This document shows positions 10,362 to 20,943 of a DNA stretch of 64,000 nucleotides, piece by piece. Positions within the stretch are counted from its first letter, which is position 1. Each line of letters starts with the position of its first letter. The notes beneath the pieces are model-generated. The model was not told the origin of the DNA. It searched no databases and saw only the letters and a program-made list of their open reading frames with translations. The stretch is from Gautieria morchelliformis. Taxonomy: Eukaryota > Basidiomycota > Agaricomycetes > Gomphales > Gomphaceae. Where the stretch lies: contig WHVA01000584.1 of NCBI GenBank assembly GCA_015179125.1, positions 1 to 64,000 of the forward strand, read 5' to 3'. The position numbers and the translations under genes were made by a program.

Positions 10362-11148
10362 CATTCAGGGCCAGGAGATGACAGAGTCATCTGCTGTTTG
10401 GCTTGAAGAATCTGGGTAGTACATGCTTGACTTGCAATTGGAGAGCTCTGGACAAATCCTGGTGCCCTCTGACAGGCTTTCAACACTGACATGGAATATG
10501 TGGCCTTGGGTGTAAACTGCTAGTGAAGGAACTCTCAGCCACAGTGAATGAGGACGAACCTTGTGTTCAATAGTGTCTTGCAGATTGTTGGTGTACTCTA
10601 AGGAGACAAATAGGGTCCCTTAGTCTGTACATGGTCCAGGGGTGAAGGAATACACACCAATGCTATCCATGCCATTCTCAGAATCTGCAGAATCTGCATG
10701 AGGATTGTTGAGATACTCTTGGATTTCCTTGGTAGAGAGGCCTTTGGCTACCATGGTTTCGATGGTTTCCTGCTGCTTCTGTGATTTCACATGTGCCACT
10801 CCCTGGGCCTCAGCTTGCTTGGCCCAATGTTCACATGCCAGCTGAAGTTTCATGTGTGGAGTTCTGGAGAGCCACGTCAGTGCAGTTTTAATGTGTTAAA
10901 GCATGGGATACTCACTCCACTCTTGTCCCTTTTCAGTCATCCCAGGAGCCACTCCCTGCACTTGAGATGACTCTGCATGCCTGGGTCCCCCAGCAATGGG
11001 ATGAGCATTAGAGCTCATCTTGGGGGGCTTTGTTCATAAGCAAAGGTGAGGGCTTATCCACTTCTGGCTTTCGCAGGGCTGCATTGCAGGTAGAGAGCTG
11101 GCATAAGTCTATTTCCTTCAGTGCTCACCATTTGGGCTTCATCATGGT

Positions 11149-12575
11149 GTGGGATCAAGGAGGAAGGTGTTGAGTCTGGTGGAGAGTGGTGGTTTGAGAC
11201 AAGTGGGAACCAGTCACATGACTGGCAGTGACGCAGATTGTAGACTGAATGGAAAAAAAAAGTACGGATACTGTCCATACCATCCAGAGCATGCAAGGGC
11301 CAGCTCCTCAACACTGTTCAGCTTTGAGGCCTACAGGAGGACCTATGCTATGTGCAAAGGCCTTAATATTCATGTCTCCAAAATGGCTACATGTCATGCA
11401 GTGTTGTGAGCCCGGTTCAGTCACCAGGCCTGTCAGGATACCTCAGTCCCTCATGCCGATTTGGAGGAGGACCCACCTATGGCCTTGCATATGGCTGAGG
11501 ATCCCCCAGATGAAGAGGTGGCAGCTTACTGTGGTTACCGTCATGCACTCCAGGAAGAGAATGCATCCAATGATGAGCCTCACACTCAAGGTTATGAGGT
11601 GCACATTGAGGATGCGCCTGAAGATGATTTATTCCATGAGGAATTCCCTGGCCCTGGAGGCCAGATGTTAGGACATGCCCCAACATTGTTTGAGGGGTTG
11701 CATGACCAACAATGCCAGGGGCTATTAGATACCTGAGGGCCATTTGCATATCAGGCTGATTGGGAACTGGTGACCTGGTTGATTGACAGCAGTGCTAGCC
11801 AAACAGAAATTGACAAATTTCTCAAGCTCAATGTTGTGAGTTTCACCAAATCAAGTTATGTCTGGGTTACTGACCATTTTCCCTGGTGATTGTGGAAATA
11901 AGACACGTGAACAGACACATCCTTCCTATGCAGGAAAACGTGACCTGCTACAAAAAATAGATGCCTTACCGTTAGGACTGGGTTGGACTTGTCACACCTT
12001 TGTCATTCATGGTGACCAGCTTGATTACAATGGTGAGAAATGCACCAAGGAGCTGGACATCTGGTATCGCAATCCAGTGGCTTGTGTCAGTGAACTACTT
12101 GCCAACCCTTTGTTCCGTGAACACATGCAGTTTTCCCCAGAGAAGCTCTTCACAGATGACAGCAAGGAGGAGCAAATAATCAACGAGATGTGGACAGCAC
12201 AGTGGTGGTGGGACCTGCAGGCATGTGGGATCTGTAGTGGAATACTCAATTCATAGCACTGACTAAGTTTGCAGAAACTGCCTCCAGGGGCAATGGTCGC
12301 TCCAGTTATCCTGGCATCTGACAAAACTCAGTTATCATGATTTAGTGGTGATAAGGAAGCTTGGCCTGTCTATATCTCCGTTGGGAACATATCTATGTCA
12401 GTTCATTGCCAAACATTGAAACATGATATTGCTGGGCTACATTCCCATCACCAAACTCAAATGCCTCTTGGCAGGCACACGCAAAGACCAGGCATACAGG
12501 CTGTTCCACTATTGCATGTCTTACATTCTCAAACTGCTGATTGAAGCCGGCAAAGAAGGAGTCTTGATGACATGT
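11149..12575 (+). pseudogene. Plavaka transposase, N-terminal half
   Basis: Plavaka is a CACTA-related transposon family typical of Agaricomycetes. Family-like blocks appear in order: YGYCPYHPEHARASSSTLFS (11,271 on), an acidic stretch LHMAEDPPDEEVAAYCGYR, PFAYQADWELVTWLIDSSAS near 11,740, WYRNPVACVSELLANPLF with EMWTAQWWWDLQ (11,858-12,256), and HYCMSYILKLLIEAGKEGVL (12,423-12,575). These blocks are spread over different frames with stops between them, so the gene is broken. It ends abruptly at 12,575, where the LTR of a Gypsy element begins. The C-terminal half reappears in the same orientation at 25,156, beyond the inserted elements, and the segment that should join them is missing. Confidence 0.8.
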
Positions 12576-13094
12576 TGTTACGATACGATCCTTCGTAAGG
12601 TTGACCAAGCTCGGGGGCGAAACCCGAGGTAAGGTCTGAGGTTACGGGGCAAGGTTCTGATAGGGAAGTCGGAGAGGGACTAGGCTTCAGCTTATGTGCT
12701 GCGCTGACCCTATGCACGAGTCCCAACTTCGGAGGCAAACGAATAAGAGGCGAGGTTTAGAAACTAACTAGGGATCAAAGTATACGATGGTTGATTTTCA
12801 GACTGAGGAGTAGGAATGCATACAAGGGGGTTTATATACGAGCGAGGGTACGAGTCAGGGGCAAGCATATTAGGGAGGGTTAGGGTGAGGTAATATATGA
12901 ATGATGTGTGATGGAGCGGAATCAGTAACTAAGGGGATGCGGGCATGGGATCAAGGTTGGATATGAGCTCTAGCTCAGGCTCGGGCTCGGGTGCAGGATT
13001 AGAATCACAAGTACTCGGGCACGAGTATCACAAGGCTCGGGCTCGGAAGAAAGGTTATACCAGTAAGTAACTGGCCTTTGGCCGGGTTCTTACA
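12576..13094 (-). repeat. Gypsy A 3' LTR
   Basis: The 519-bp LTR, as read on the plus strand, begins TGTTACGATACGATCC and ends GGGTTCTTACA. A purine-rich tract AAGGGGGGGATAC lies just inside on the minus strand, as expected before a 3' LTR. Its outer end abuts Plavaka coding sequence. Confidence 0.9.
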
Positions 13095-13266
13095 GTATCC
13101 CCCCCTTATGGCTGAGACCCTTGAGGCCGTAATATGAACAAGGTTTGCCTATCCTTGAATCTAGATCCCGGCCCAATGTTAAGTAGCCGGAAAGGCGAAG
13201 CTTATATCGTAGCCGAGGTTAGATAAAAGGCTGGGTAGGAGGCAGCAACCCCAAGTGCCAACGACT

Positions 13267-14412
13267 ATGGTGCGCCCTCAAGCACTCTTCAACTCTGCTG
13301 TCGATGAAAACGGCATGAACAACGCCTTCGACCAGACCTTGCTGTCTGAGGAGGACGGTCCCTCAGGAAAGGTTGGGCCTGAGGTTCGACCCGAGGTAGT
13401 CCAGTGGCCCATCGAGGATGTGGGGGCCATAGACATGTGGGAACCGTGGCAGGAAAGGCCGAAAGGCAAGAAGGTGAGTAACGTTGTAGTCTCGTCATTG
13501 ATCAGTGCTGATTTGAGTAGTACAAATGGATGCTATTTGCATATCATCCATCAGACTTGACCCTATACGGGTACAAGCTCGCCGACGGGGGGCCCCGAGA
13601 GTGGCAACTCGTGACCAAGGCCGAGGCAAGGTGCACGTGCTGCGAAGAGCGCGACTACACGTGCCTTCGCACCGTTAGCCTCGACTTCGGCATCGCCAAC
13701 CAGGGTGCCTGCGTATGGTGCAGGACGCGATCATTGGGCTGTAGTATAGCCCATGGTCGTCACAGCAAGGCAAACCCGGGAAAATGTCAGGTGAGTGAGG
13801 CGGGTAAGAAGCGGGTGAGGAGCGGGGACAGCGAGGACGGACCGAGGCCGAGGAAAGAGGCCAAGGTTCGGGACGAGGTTGAAGATGACGACAACTCAAG
13901 TGATTGGGTCGAGCGGAACTTGGAGGCGAGGGTGGAGCGGATGGAAGCGAGGTTGAGCAAGGAGAAGGGAAAGGAGGCTGGGGGAGTGAGGCAGAGTGAG
14001 GGGAGAGAGGTTGGGGAGGTGAGGCAGAGTGAGGGGAAGGAGGCCAAGGTGGAGGAAGGTCGGAGGTAGAAGAAGGACAAGAAGATGAAAAGGTCAGAAC
14101 GAAGTGCCGAGATGAAGGAATTGATAGCGGCGGTGAGGGATGTGGGGAAGAAGGTTGGCGAGGTTGGAGAGAAGGTTTGTGAGTTACTGGGGGAGTTTAG
14201 GGCAGTGAATGACAGGATGAACAGGGTGGATGTAGAGTTTATGAGGATAAGGAGGAGGTGAAATTACTTGAAGCGGATGCAGGGGGCGAGAGACTGGGCG
14301 AATTATGGGGGACATGGGGATCTAGTGGAGCGAAGTAGTAGTAGCAATGAGGAGGAGTCAGGCGAGGATAGCGAGGGAAGCGAGGTGGAGGACATGAGGA
14401 TGTTGGACTAAC
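13267..14412 (+). CDS. antisense accessory gene inside Gypsy A, cysteine-rich with coiled coil
   Basis: This coding region runs opposite to gag-pol and lies between the chromodomain and the 3' LTR. The N-terminal part from ATG 13,267 is acidic (SEEDGPSGKVGPEVRPEVV). The middle has a cysteine cluster, EARCTCCEERDYTCLRTV followed by GACVWCRTRSLGCSIAHGR, which resembles a small zinc-binding domain. The C-terminal part is rich in Glu, Lys and Arg with heptad-like spacing (NLEARVERMEARLSKEKGKE) and ends with an acidic serine-rich tail (SSSSNEEESGEDSEGSE). A splice-like GTGAGT site suggests introns. Extra antisense genes are known in some plant Gypsy lineages; I know of no assigned function for this one. 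Breaks are present, so treat it as a fossil. Confidence 0.5.
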
Positions 14413-14532
14413 TACTAATGGAATAATGGAAATTTCTTGGTGTTTTTCTTTGCTTTGTTGTTTTGTTGTTCAATTGCGAGGGGTTTTTTGTCATCTAACT
14501 ACTGGGGGTCATGGGGGTTAACGAGGAAATGA

Positions 14533-17500
14533 TCATAGAGCAGTCAAAGGTCCCGGCTTGCCCGGGTAAGACTCCTGGAAGTCAGTGACCAGCTCCGAGG
14601 CATGATCAAGCTCGGAAGCGAGGATCCACGAGGTTTCTTCGTCGGTACCTTCGTAACCAGTCCACCTAACGAGATAGAGCAGCTTGCAGCTCTTCCGTCT
14701 ATTATCGATCTTGGAGTCGAGGGTTTCCAAGACTTCGAACTCGGGCTCGCCGTCGATAAGGACTGGGGGCAGAGGTGGCTGAACTCAGTTCGGGATGGTG
14801 TTGGGTGAGGCTGGTTCGAGCATGGATACGTGGAATACTGGATGGACTGAATGCATGTGTTCTGGAAGTGGAAGGGTGAAGGAGTGAGTACCCACTCGGG
14901 AAATGATCTCAAAAGGACCCAAAAACTTCTCAGCAAGCTTCTTAGTGGGCCAAGTTGTTTTGAAGTACTGTGCCTTTACAAAGGCAAGGGATCCTACTTG
15001 GAAATCAGGGGCGGGCTTGCGACGAACATCGGCCGAGGCTTGGTAGGTCTTCTGAGCCTTGAGGATGGCATGGCGAAGTTCTTGGTGAAGCTCGTCCAGG
15101 TCAACCATGAAGTCTTGAGCTTGTGCCAAGGCGAGGTTGCGCTCGGGGTGAACCGCGAGGTTCAGGTGGTAACCCTTGTTAGCAAAGAACGGGGATATAC
15201 CAGTGGTTGCGCTAGGCGCATTGTTGTAAGCTAACTCGGCTAGGGGAAGGAGCGAAGCCCAGTTGGACTGCTGATAGTTGCAGTAAATCCTGAGGTACTG
15301 TTCCAGGGTCTAGTGAGCACGCTCAGTCTGACCGTCACCCTCGGGATGATATCCCGAGGTGAAATGCAACCGCATGTCCAAGGCTTTCCCTAGAGAATGC
15401 CAGAAGTGCAAGACGAACTCGGAACCCCTGTCCGAGGTGACGTGTGAGGGGACTCCATGCTTGGAAAAGACATGGAGGACGAAGAGGTGAGCGAGCTCTT
15501 GCGAGGTTATCTTGTCTGTGGTTGGAATGAAGATAACCTGCTTAGTGAAGCGGTCAACAATCACTAGTATGGAGGTGAACTCGGATGAAGGGGGAAGCTG
15601 CTCAATGAAATCCATAGAGATGGAATTCCAAGGCTTCTCGGGAACGGGGAGTTGTTTGAGGAGACCATAGGGCTTGTGACGTTGCGGCTTGCTCCACATA
15701 CAAGTGGTGCAAGTCTTGCAATACTCCTTGGCAAAGGATCTAATCCCTGGCCAAGTGTAGTCTCATTGGATCAGCTCCAAGGTCTTGTTGACCCCGAAGT
15801 GTCCCGAGAGAATGTGATCGTGCTTGTGTTGCAGGATGCGAAGTCGAAGGTCTTGGGCCACTGGAACATAGGTTCAGTTGTCAAGCTTGAGAAAGCCCTT
15901 GGGGTCTGTGGTCCACCTCGGGTCATTAACCAAGCCGAGGTGTGACTTGGCTATGGGGTCCGAGGGGAGGTTCACTAGTATGTCAGCTCGGATCTGCTCG
16001 GTATCAAGCAGCGAAGCAGCTCGGAGTACGACGGGAGCGAGGTTAGTAGCTCTAAGGGACGATGCGAGCTGGTGTTGAGTGAACACTGGCCGTAGGTTCT
16101 GTGGGTTTATGGTGGCATGTCGCTATTCCCCTCTTTAAGGTAGACGTCCCATCGTCTAGTGAGAGAGTCAGGCTTCGTTCCGAGGCGACCAGGTCGGAAA
16201 CGGATGGCGAGGTTGAATTGGGAAAGGTATTCTGACCACCGAGCTTGTCAACAGGTCAAGAGCTTCGTTGTTGAAAAGTATTTGAGGTTCTTATGATCGG
16301 TGATAATGTCGACAGGGTCTCCAGAACCCTCAAGGTAGTGTCGCCAGCGTTGAAAAGCTTCAAAAATTGCTAGAAGCTCCTTGTCGTGAACATCGTAGTT
16401 GAGCTCGGTAGAGGTGAATGTGCAGGAGTGAAAGGCGACAGGATGAAGTTCGCCTTCCGAGGTTCGCAACGATAAGATTGCCGCTAAGGCATAATCTGAA
16501 GCATCAGTCTCTACAATTAGTGGAAGGTCAGGAATCTAGTGGGTAAGGATAGGAGCAGTGGTGAACGCCTTTTTCAACAAGTTGAAGGCTTGTCGACAAT
16601 CCTTGGAAAAGTTCCAATGGGTACCCTTGCAGGTAAGTCGGGTTAGGGGAATGGTGATGTCTGAGTAGTTGTGAATGAAGCGTCGGTAGAAATTGGCGAA
16701 ACCGAGGAAGGATTGGATGTCACAAACTTTGCGAGGTTCAGGCCAGTCTTGAATGACCTTGACCTTGTGGTCTGCCATAGTGATGCCCTCAGGAGAGAGT
16801 ATGTAGCCGAGGAATTCAACCGAATCGCGATGAAACTCACATTTGTCCTCTTTGGCGAAGAGGTTGTTGAGTCGCAGTCGTCGCAAGACTTCCTTGACAT
16901 GTTCAACATGTTTGGAGGGGTCACTGGAATAGATTAGAATGTCATCCAAGTATACCACCACACAAACATCCAAAAGGTTGGTGAAAATCTTGTTCATGAA
17001 TCTCTGGAAAGCAGCAGGACCGTTAGTAAGACCAAATGGCATAACCAACCATTCAAACGACTCATAGCGAGTCCTGAAGGCAGTTTTCCATTCGTCACCC
17101 TCGGCCACCCGTACGAGGTGGTAAGTGTGACGAAGGTCAATCTTCGTATAGATGCGAGCATTCTTTGGGGCATCAAGTAAGTCAGCAACCAATGGCAATG
17201 GATAACGATCTTTTTTCGAAATCTTGTTTAAACCTCGGAAGTCGACACACAACCAAAGTGAGCCATCTTTTTGCGAACAAACAATACCGGTGCACCATGA
17301 GGTGAGGGTGTAGGTCGGATGAAACCAATGTTCAAGTGCTTGTCGATGAACTCGCGAAGTGCTTTGAGTTCGGAAGCTGAGAGAGAGTAGATGGGGCCAA
17401 TAGGCTGCGAGGTCCCTTCTTCAAGGTTGATCTTGATATCGTGGGGTCGGTGGGGAGCTAGAGTGTCAGTGTGTGCTTTGCTGAACACATCTGCAAATTC

Positions 17501-17824
17501 ATGATATACTTCGGGAACATGTTTCTTAACGTTCTCAGAAAGCTTGGGAGCACTTTCTCCCAATGTTGCTCGTCGAGTGAGGAGCTCAGGTGAAGCCAGA
17601 TTGAGCTGAAACACTTCAGACCCTTCTAATCTGGATGCGCACATGAAAGCGGGTGCATTGATTAGGGAAACGAGCGGTGCTTGCAACTTCGGAGGCGAGG
17701 TCGAAGGCGGAGGTGAAGATGCCGTAGGTGAAATCGATGTTGTAGCCGAAGTTGAGCGGGCTGAAGTCGCCATGGTCGCTGGAGTCGTAGTCAAATTGAT
17801 GGTCTTGAAAGTAATACTGCCCAA
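14533..17824 (-). other. Gypsy A pol region: RT, RNase H, integrase, chromodomain
   Basis: Reading right to left: a linker and RT start (KINLEEGTSQPIGPIYSLS), reverse transcriptase with VVYLDDILIYSSDPSKHVEH in place of the YVDD-type motif, RNase H with DYALA-like and HDKELLAIFEAFQRWRHYLE, integrase core with SMDFIEQLPPSSEFTSILVI and SDRGSEFVLHFWHSLGKAL, the integrase C-terminal region (GPFEIISRVGTHSFTLPLPE), and a chromodomain (LYLVRWTGYEGTDEETSWIL). All domains of a chromovirus pol are recognisable. The region is broken in a few places. Confidence 0.9.
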
Positions 17825-17856
17825 TAGAGTATATTAGTTTGTAGTAGAAATTATGT

Positions 17857-17885
17857 ACGATAATCTCATATTATCGTACAATAAT
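17857..17885. repeat. short hairpin near the left end of the Harbinger element
   Basis: Arms TGTACGATAAT and ATTATCGTACA are separated by 5 nt (CTCAT). It lies about 30 bp inside the element and may be a transposase-binding or structural site; this is inference. Confidence 0.6.
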
Positions 17886-18506
17886 ATTGCCACCCAGGGA
17901 AATAATCTTTCCCACAGTTATTAGATGCACGTGACTGACACGTGTTTAGGACCATATATTCCAAACACGCTGCTCCATCCTCGCTGCTTTCCTTATGCCT
18001 ACTGTCAACCTCCACCAGCAAAAGACCCTTCTTGCCACTGTTGTGCCCCTCCTCCTCCTGCAACAATGTAATCCTGGCTCTGGATGGAATGAGGAACACA
18101 CCTGACACCAATGAGAAGAAAGCAGACATGTTCTTCGAAACATTCTTCCCCAGCACTTGACACATAAAACGTGAGGTTGACAGAACTTGTTACCGCGAGC
18201 TTTGTGACATGGAGTGCAATTGGAACTTGTTAGCACAGAGGCAGAAGCATTTTGAACTGATGGCACAGTGGCCTGAGCTCCAGGAGCTTGAGGTTGCACC
18301 AACGGGACTCCAGGAGTAGGTGCCATTTGGTGGTGGACATAGATGGCGTTGCATTTGTTGCACTAGCATGACATGAACAGTGAGTTATTCCCATAATAAA
18401 GACACATACATTCTGATATACTTTCCCCCTAATCTTGGATGTTGGTGATTCCGATATACTTGGGATCCCTAACTGACCTCCACAACTGAAAGCCTCCCCA
18501 GTTTTT

Positions 18507-19420
18507 TTGCGTGGACAAAGCTGTCTGACATCAACCCGACGACATGGATTCGTTCCTCTTATCACAGCCTCTGGGAGCCGTGCAAGTGCCCTCGAGGCGA
18601 TCTCACTTCTTTGTGCACGCCTGCGGAGCCCAGAGGACCAGTGGTCCTTATCCACAAAGTACCACCGTCCTCAGTCCACTATCTCCCAAATCACCAACGA
18701 GACGGCCTCTTTCATCAATGCCCGGTGGGGCTTTCTCCTTGACTGGGACTGGCACGGGCTTCTGTCCCTGGAGAAGCTCGGCAAGTACGCCGATGCCCTT
18801 TACGAGTTTGGAGCACCCTGTCGCAGCGTCTTCGGATTCATTGATTGCACGATCCGGCAGACGTGCCGGCCAGGGATGTATCAGGAGCTTGCCTACACTG
18901 GTTATAAAAATGTCATGGGATGAAGTTTCAGGGAGTTGTCGTCCCCAACGGGTTGATTGCGCATCTAGCTGGCCCATACAGGGCCCCACAGAATGATGCT
19001 GGAGTCCTGAAGGAGAGCTCACTGCTCCAGCATCTCGAGCGGTATGGGATTCAGCCTGGGTCACGGGAAGGGGATGCACCCGGGGATCGTTATTTCCAGG
19101 TGTACGGTGATTCAGCTTATGGGGTGAGCCCCTTTATCATGAGTCCCTATTCCACCGTGAATGCGCTTACCCCAGACCAATGCGCATGGAACACTGCAAT
19201 GGGTGGGGTATGGATATCGGTGGAGCACGGCTTCGGCCTCATTTTGCAAGATTGGCCATTCCTCCATGCCTTTTGGAAGCACAAGATATGGGAATGTGTG
19301 TGGGACCATGTACAGGGTTGGTGTACTCCTCACCAACACGCATTCGTGCTTGGAGCCGAATCAGACTTCTCTTCGTTATTCATGTCCTCCCCCTTTCCTC
19401 CAACAATACTTCCATGAATA
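18507..19420 (+). pseudogene. Harbinger transposase (DDE_Tnp_4 nuclease)
   Basis: The first segment (18,507-18,920) has the helical N-terminal region SLLCARLRSPEDQWSLSTKY with INARWGFLLDWDWHGLLS, then FGFIDCTIRQTCRPGMYQ, which holds the first catalytic aspartate (FIDCT). The next segment (18,920 on) reads YTGYKNVMG then MKFQGVVVPNGLIAHLAGPY and VYGDSAYGVSPFIMSPYS, which holds the second aspartate (GDSAY). The glutamate lies in GGVWISVEHGFGLILQDWPF. The end, RVGVLLTNTHSCLEPNQTSL, PPPFLQQYFHE, is in another frame (to 19,421). At least two frame changes separate these parts; some may be introns. The second Harbinger gene is convergent, with a 274-bp AT-rich gap between stops. Confidence 0.85.
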
Positions 19421-19469
19421 GTCATGTTCTCTAGCAGTTTATGCATGTATGCCACCCCTGTCCCTGTTT

Positions 19470-19693
19470 GTAGAGCCAACAAACAATTTTTAGGTCTTTT
19501 TTTTTTTTTAAGAAAACCTTTTTTTTTGTCAAGAAGAAACTATTTTGTCAAATTTGTCAAGAAAACAAATTTTTGGGCCAAGAAAACAATATTTTGCAAG
19601 TGAGACATCTCAAACTAATTTTTTTTTGCCAAGAAAAAAATAATTTGTCAATTTGGTCAAGAAAACAATACTTTGCAAGTGAGACATGTCAAA
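19470..19693. repeat. AT-rich tandem duplication between the convergent Harbinger genes
   Basis: The gap has T-rich runs and two copies of a unit of about 80 bp ending AAGTGAGACAT(C/G)TCAAACTAATT at 19,600-19,623 and 19,677-19,700. It may provide the 3' ends of both transcripts. Confidence 0.6.
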
Positions 19694-20943
19694 CTAATTA
19701 AGGAGCCCCTGCCGCAAGATATCCAGGAGCGCTGTGCTTGTCCTCTCCTGCTGGTCATTCGCACGACGTGTCTCCTCAAGGAGAGCCTGGCGTGCCTTCC
19801 TCTCCTCCTCAAGTTGCGCCTCACGCATCTCGCGGTCTGCCTCACGCATCTTGCGGTCCGCCTCACGCATCTGGCGGTCCTCTTCACGCATCTTGCGTGC
19901 CTCTGCACGTGCTTCCTCCAGGAGCTCAACCAGTCATCTACTTTCAGTCCTCCGCCTCCCTCCCACACAAGATCGCTTCTGTCCGAGGCTCTCACGCGTA
20001 TCTGTCCCAGATATGCTTGCCAATTGACTGCCGTCATTCTCCTTCTCAGAAATCCCGACTGAAGGAGATGGGGAGCGTCCTCGCTTCTTCTTAGGTCGCT
20101 GGCATATCACCATGGCGTCTCGCATAGACTCACCCACATCCTTCGCCGCGTTCTGGACCTGTTGAATAAATAGTTAATAGAAAATATATATCATGAACAA
20201 AGCCCTTCACTTACCTGTTTTTCACGCTCCTTCTGTTCCTCCTTGGTCCCTTTCGCCTCCAGCTTGAGATGCTGCATGGCATCCAGCTTCCCTGAGAGCG
20301 ACGCGAACAGGGCAGGGTCGCGCTCCCACTCTTTACCAAGGGCAGACCGGGGAGTCTTCTTTTCCCCCCCCTACTCTCTTCTAGTCAGCGCGCAACGATA
20401 GATAAAATAAAAATGCTAGGACGCACCTCCACCCAAGTGAGCAGTGATTCCACCTGGTTCTTGAGTGTGTCTGACTCACGGTTCAGGCAACACCCACTCT
20501 CTTGCACACGCCTGGCCACTTCTTTAATGTTCACCAAGCTTCGCACGTGGTGCCATGTACGGGTTGACCTCAATCACAGCGCGGAGGAGTTGATCGAGGT
20601 CATGCAAAGAAAAGGCTTCACGCGCCTTGCGTGAAGATATGGGTTGTGAGCCAAGACCCTTAGACGATGTGTCCAACCTGTTGTTCGAAGACTCGTCAGG
20701 TGTGCTAGGGGGTGCAGTGACAGAGGTAACGAGGGAGGGGGCGACAGCCGGTGGATGGGGCGCATTAGTAGAGTTAGAGAAAAGGGCGGGACCGAGCCTT
20801 TCCTCAATCCCACCTGCTTGTGACGTGGTCGGAGTGCTAGGGGTGTTATAAAAGACAGCGGGCGGGATTGGCTGCATACTCACATGCAATGCGGTGGTGG
20901 GCTGGAATGGATGCGTGGGTGTGGGCTGGAGTGGACGCGACAT
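19694..20943 (-). CDS. Harbinger second protein (SANT/MADF-like, spliced)
   Basis: The minus-strand gene starts at ATG 20,943. A proline-rich N-terminus (MSRPLQPTPTHPFQPTTALH) is followed by FSLHDLDQLLRAVIEVNPYM and, in the next open segment, WHHVRSLVNIKEVARRVQES then LKNQVESLLTWVE; this is the usual trihelix-like layout of DNA-binding partners of Harbinger transposases. Further segments read LEAKGTKEEQKEREKQ and RPKKKRGRSPSPSVGISEKE, a likely nuclear localisation signal. The C-terminus (19,694-19,891) is a Glu/Arg-rich helix with a repeated MREADR motif and ends STALLDILRQGLLN. Segments are separated by plausible 50-70 nt introns. Partner proteins of this type help import the transposase and bind the element ends. 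Confidence 0.55.

Larger units (their letters stand above)
7920..11018 (-). pseudogene. DUF6532-type protein gene, decayed and interrupted by a TRIM element
   Basis: The gene reads on the minus strand. A plausible first exon starts at ATG 11,018 (MSSNAHPIAGGPRHAESSQV) and ends at a GTGAGT donor near 10,915; the acceptor CTCTCCAG precedes TPHMKLQLACEHWAKQAEAQ, and the next segment includes GLSTKEIQEYLNN. After the element inserted at 9,422-10,361, the remaining half encodes a recognisable DUF6532-like region: EWHSTIRGHVKDKVADKVA, then QANKDLAEVLLEDDGYMYQ (8,479-8,733), then GIYTHLILQEVINEQWF (to 8,197), then GIAFAEASFHDVYTRHL. Stops and frame changes occur in several segments, so it is not functional. 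DUF6532 proteins are common in Agaricomycetes and of unknown function. The family name is from memory of its motif spacing. Confidence 0.6.

Noticed and set aside
12859-12900. GGTTAGGG-like sequence as a telomere remnant
   Set aside because: It is within the Gypsy A LTR and occurs once.
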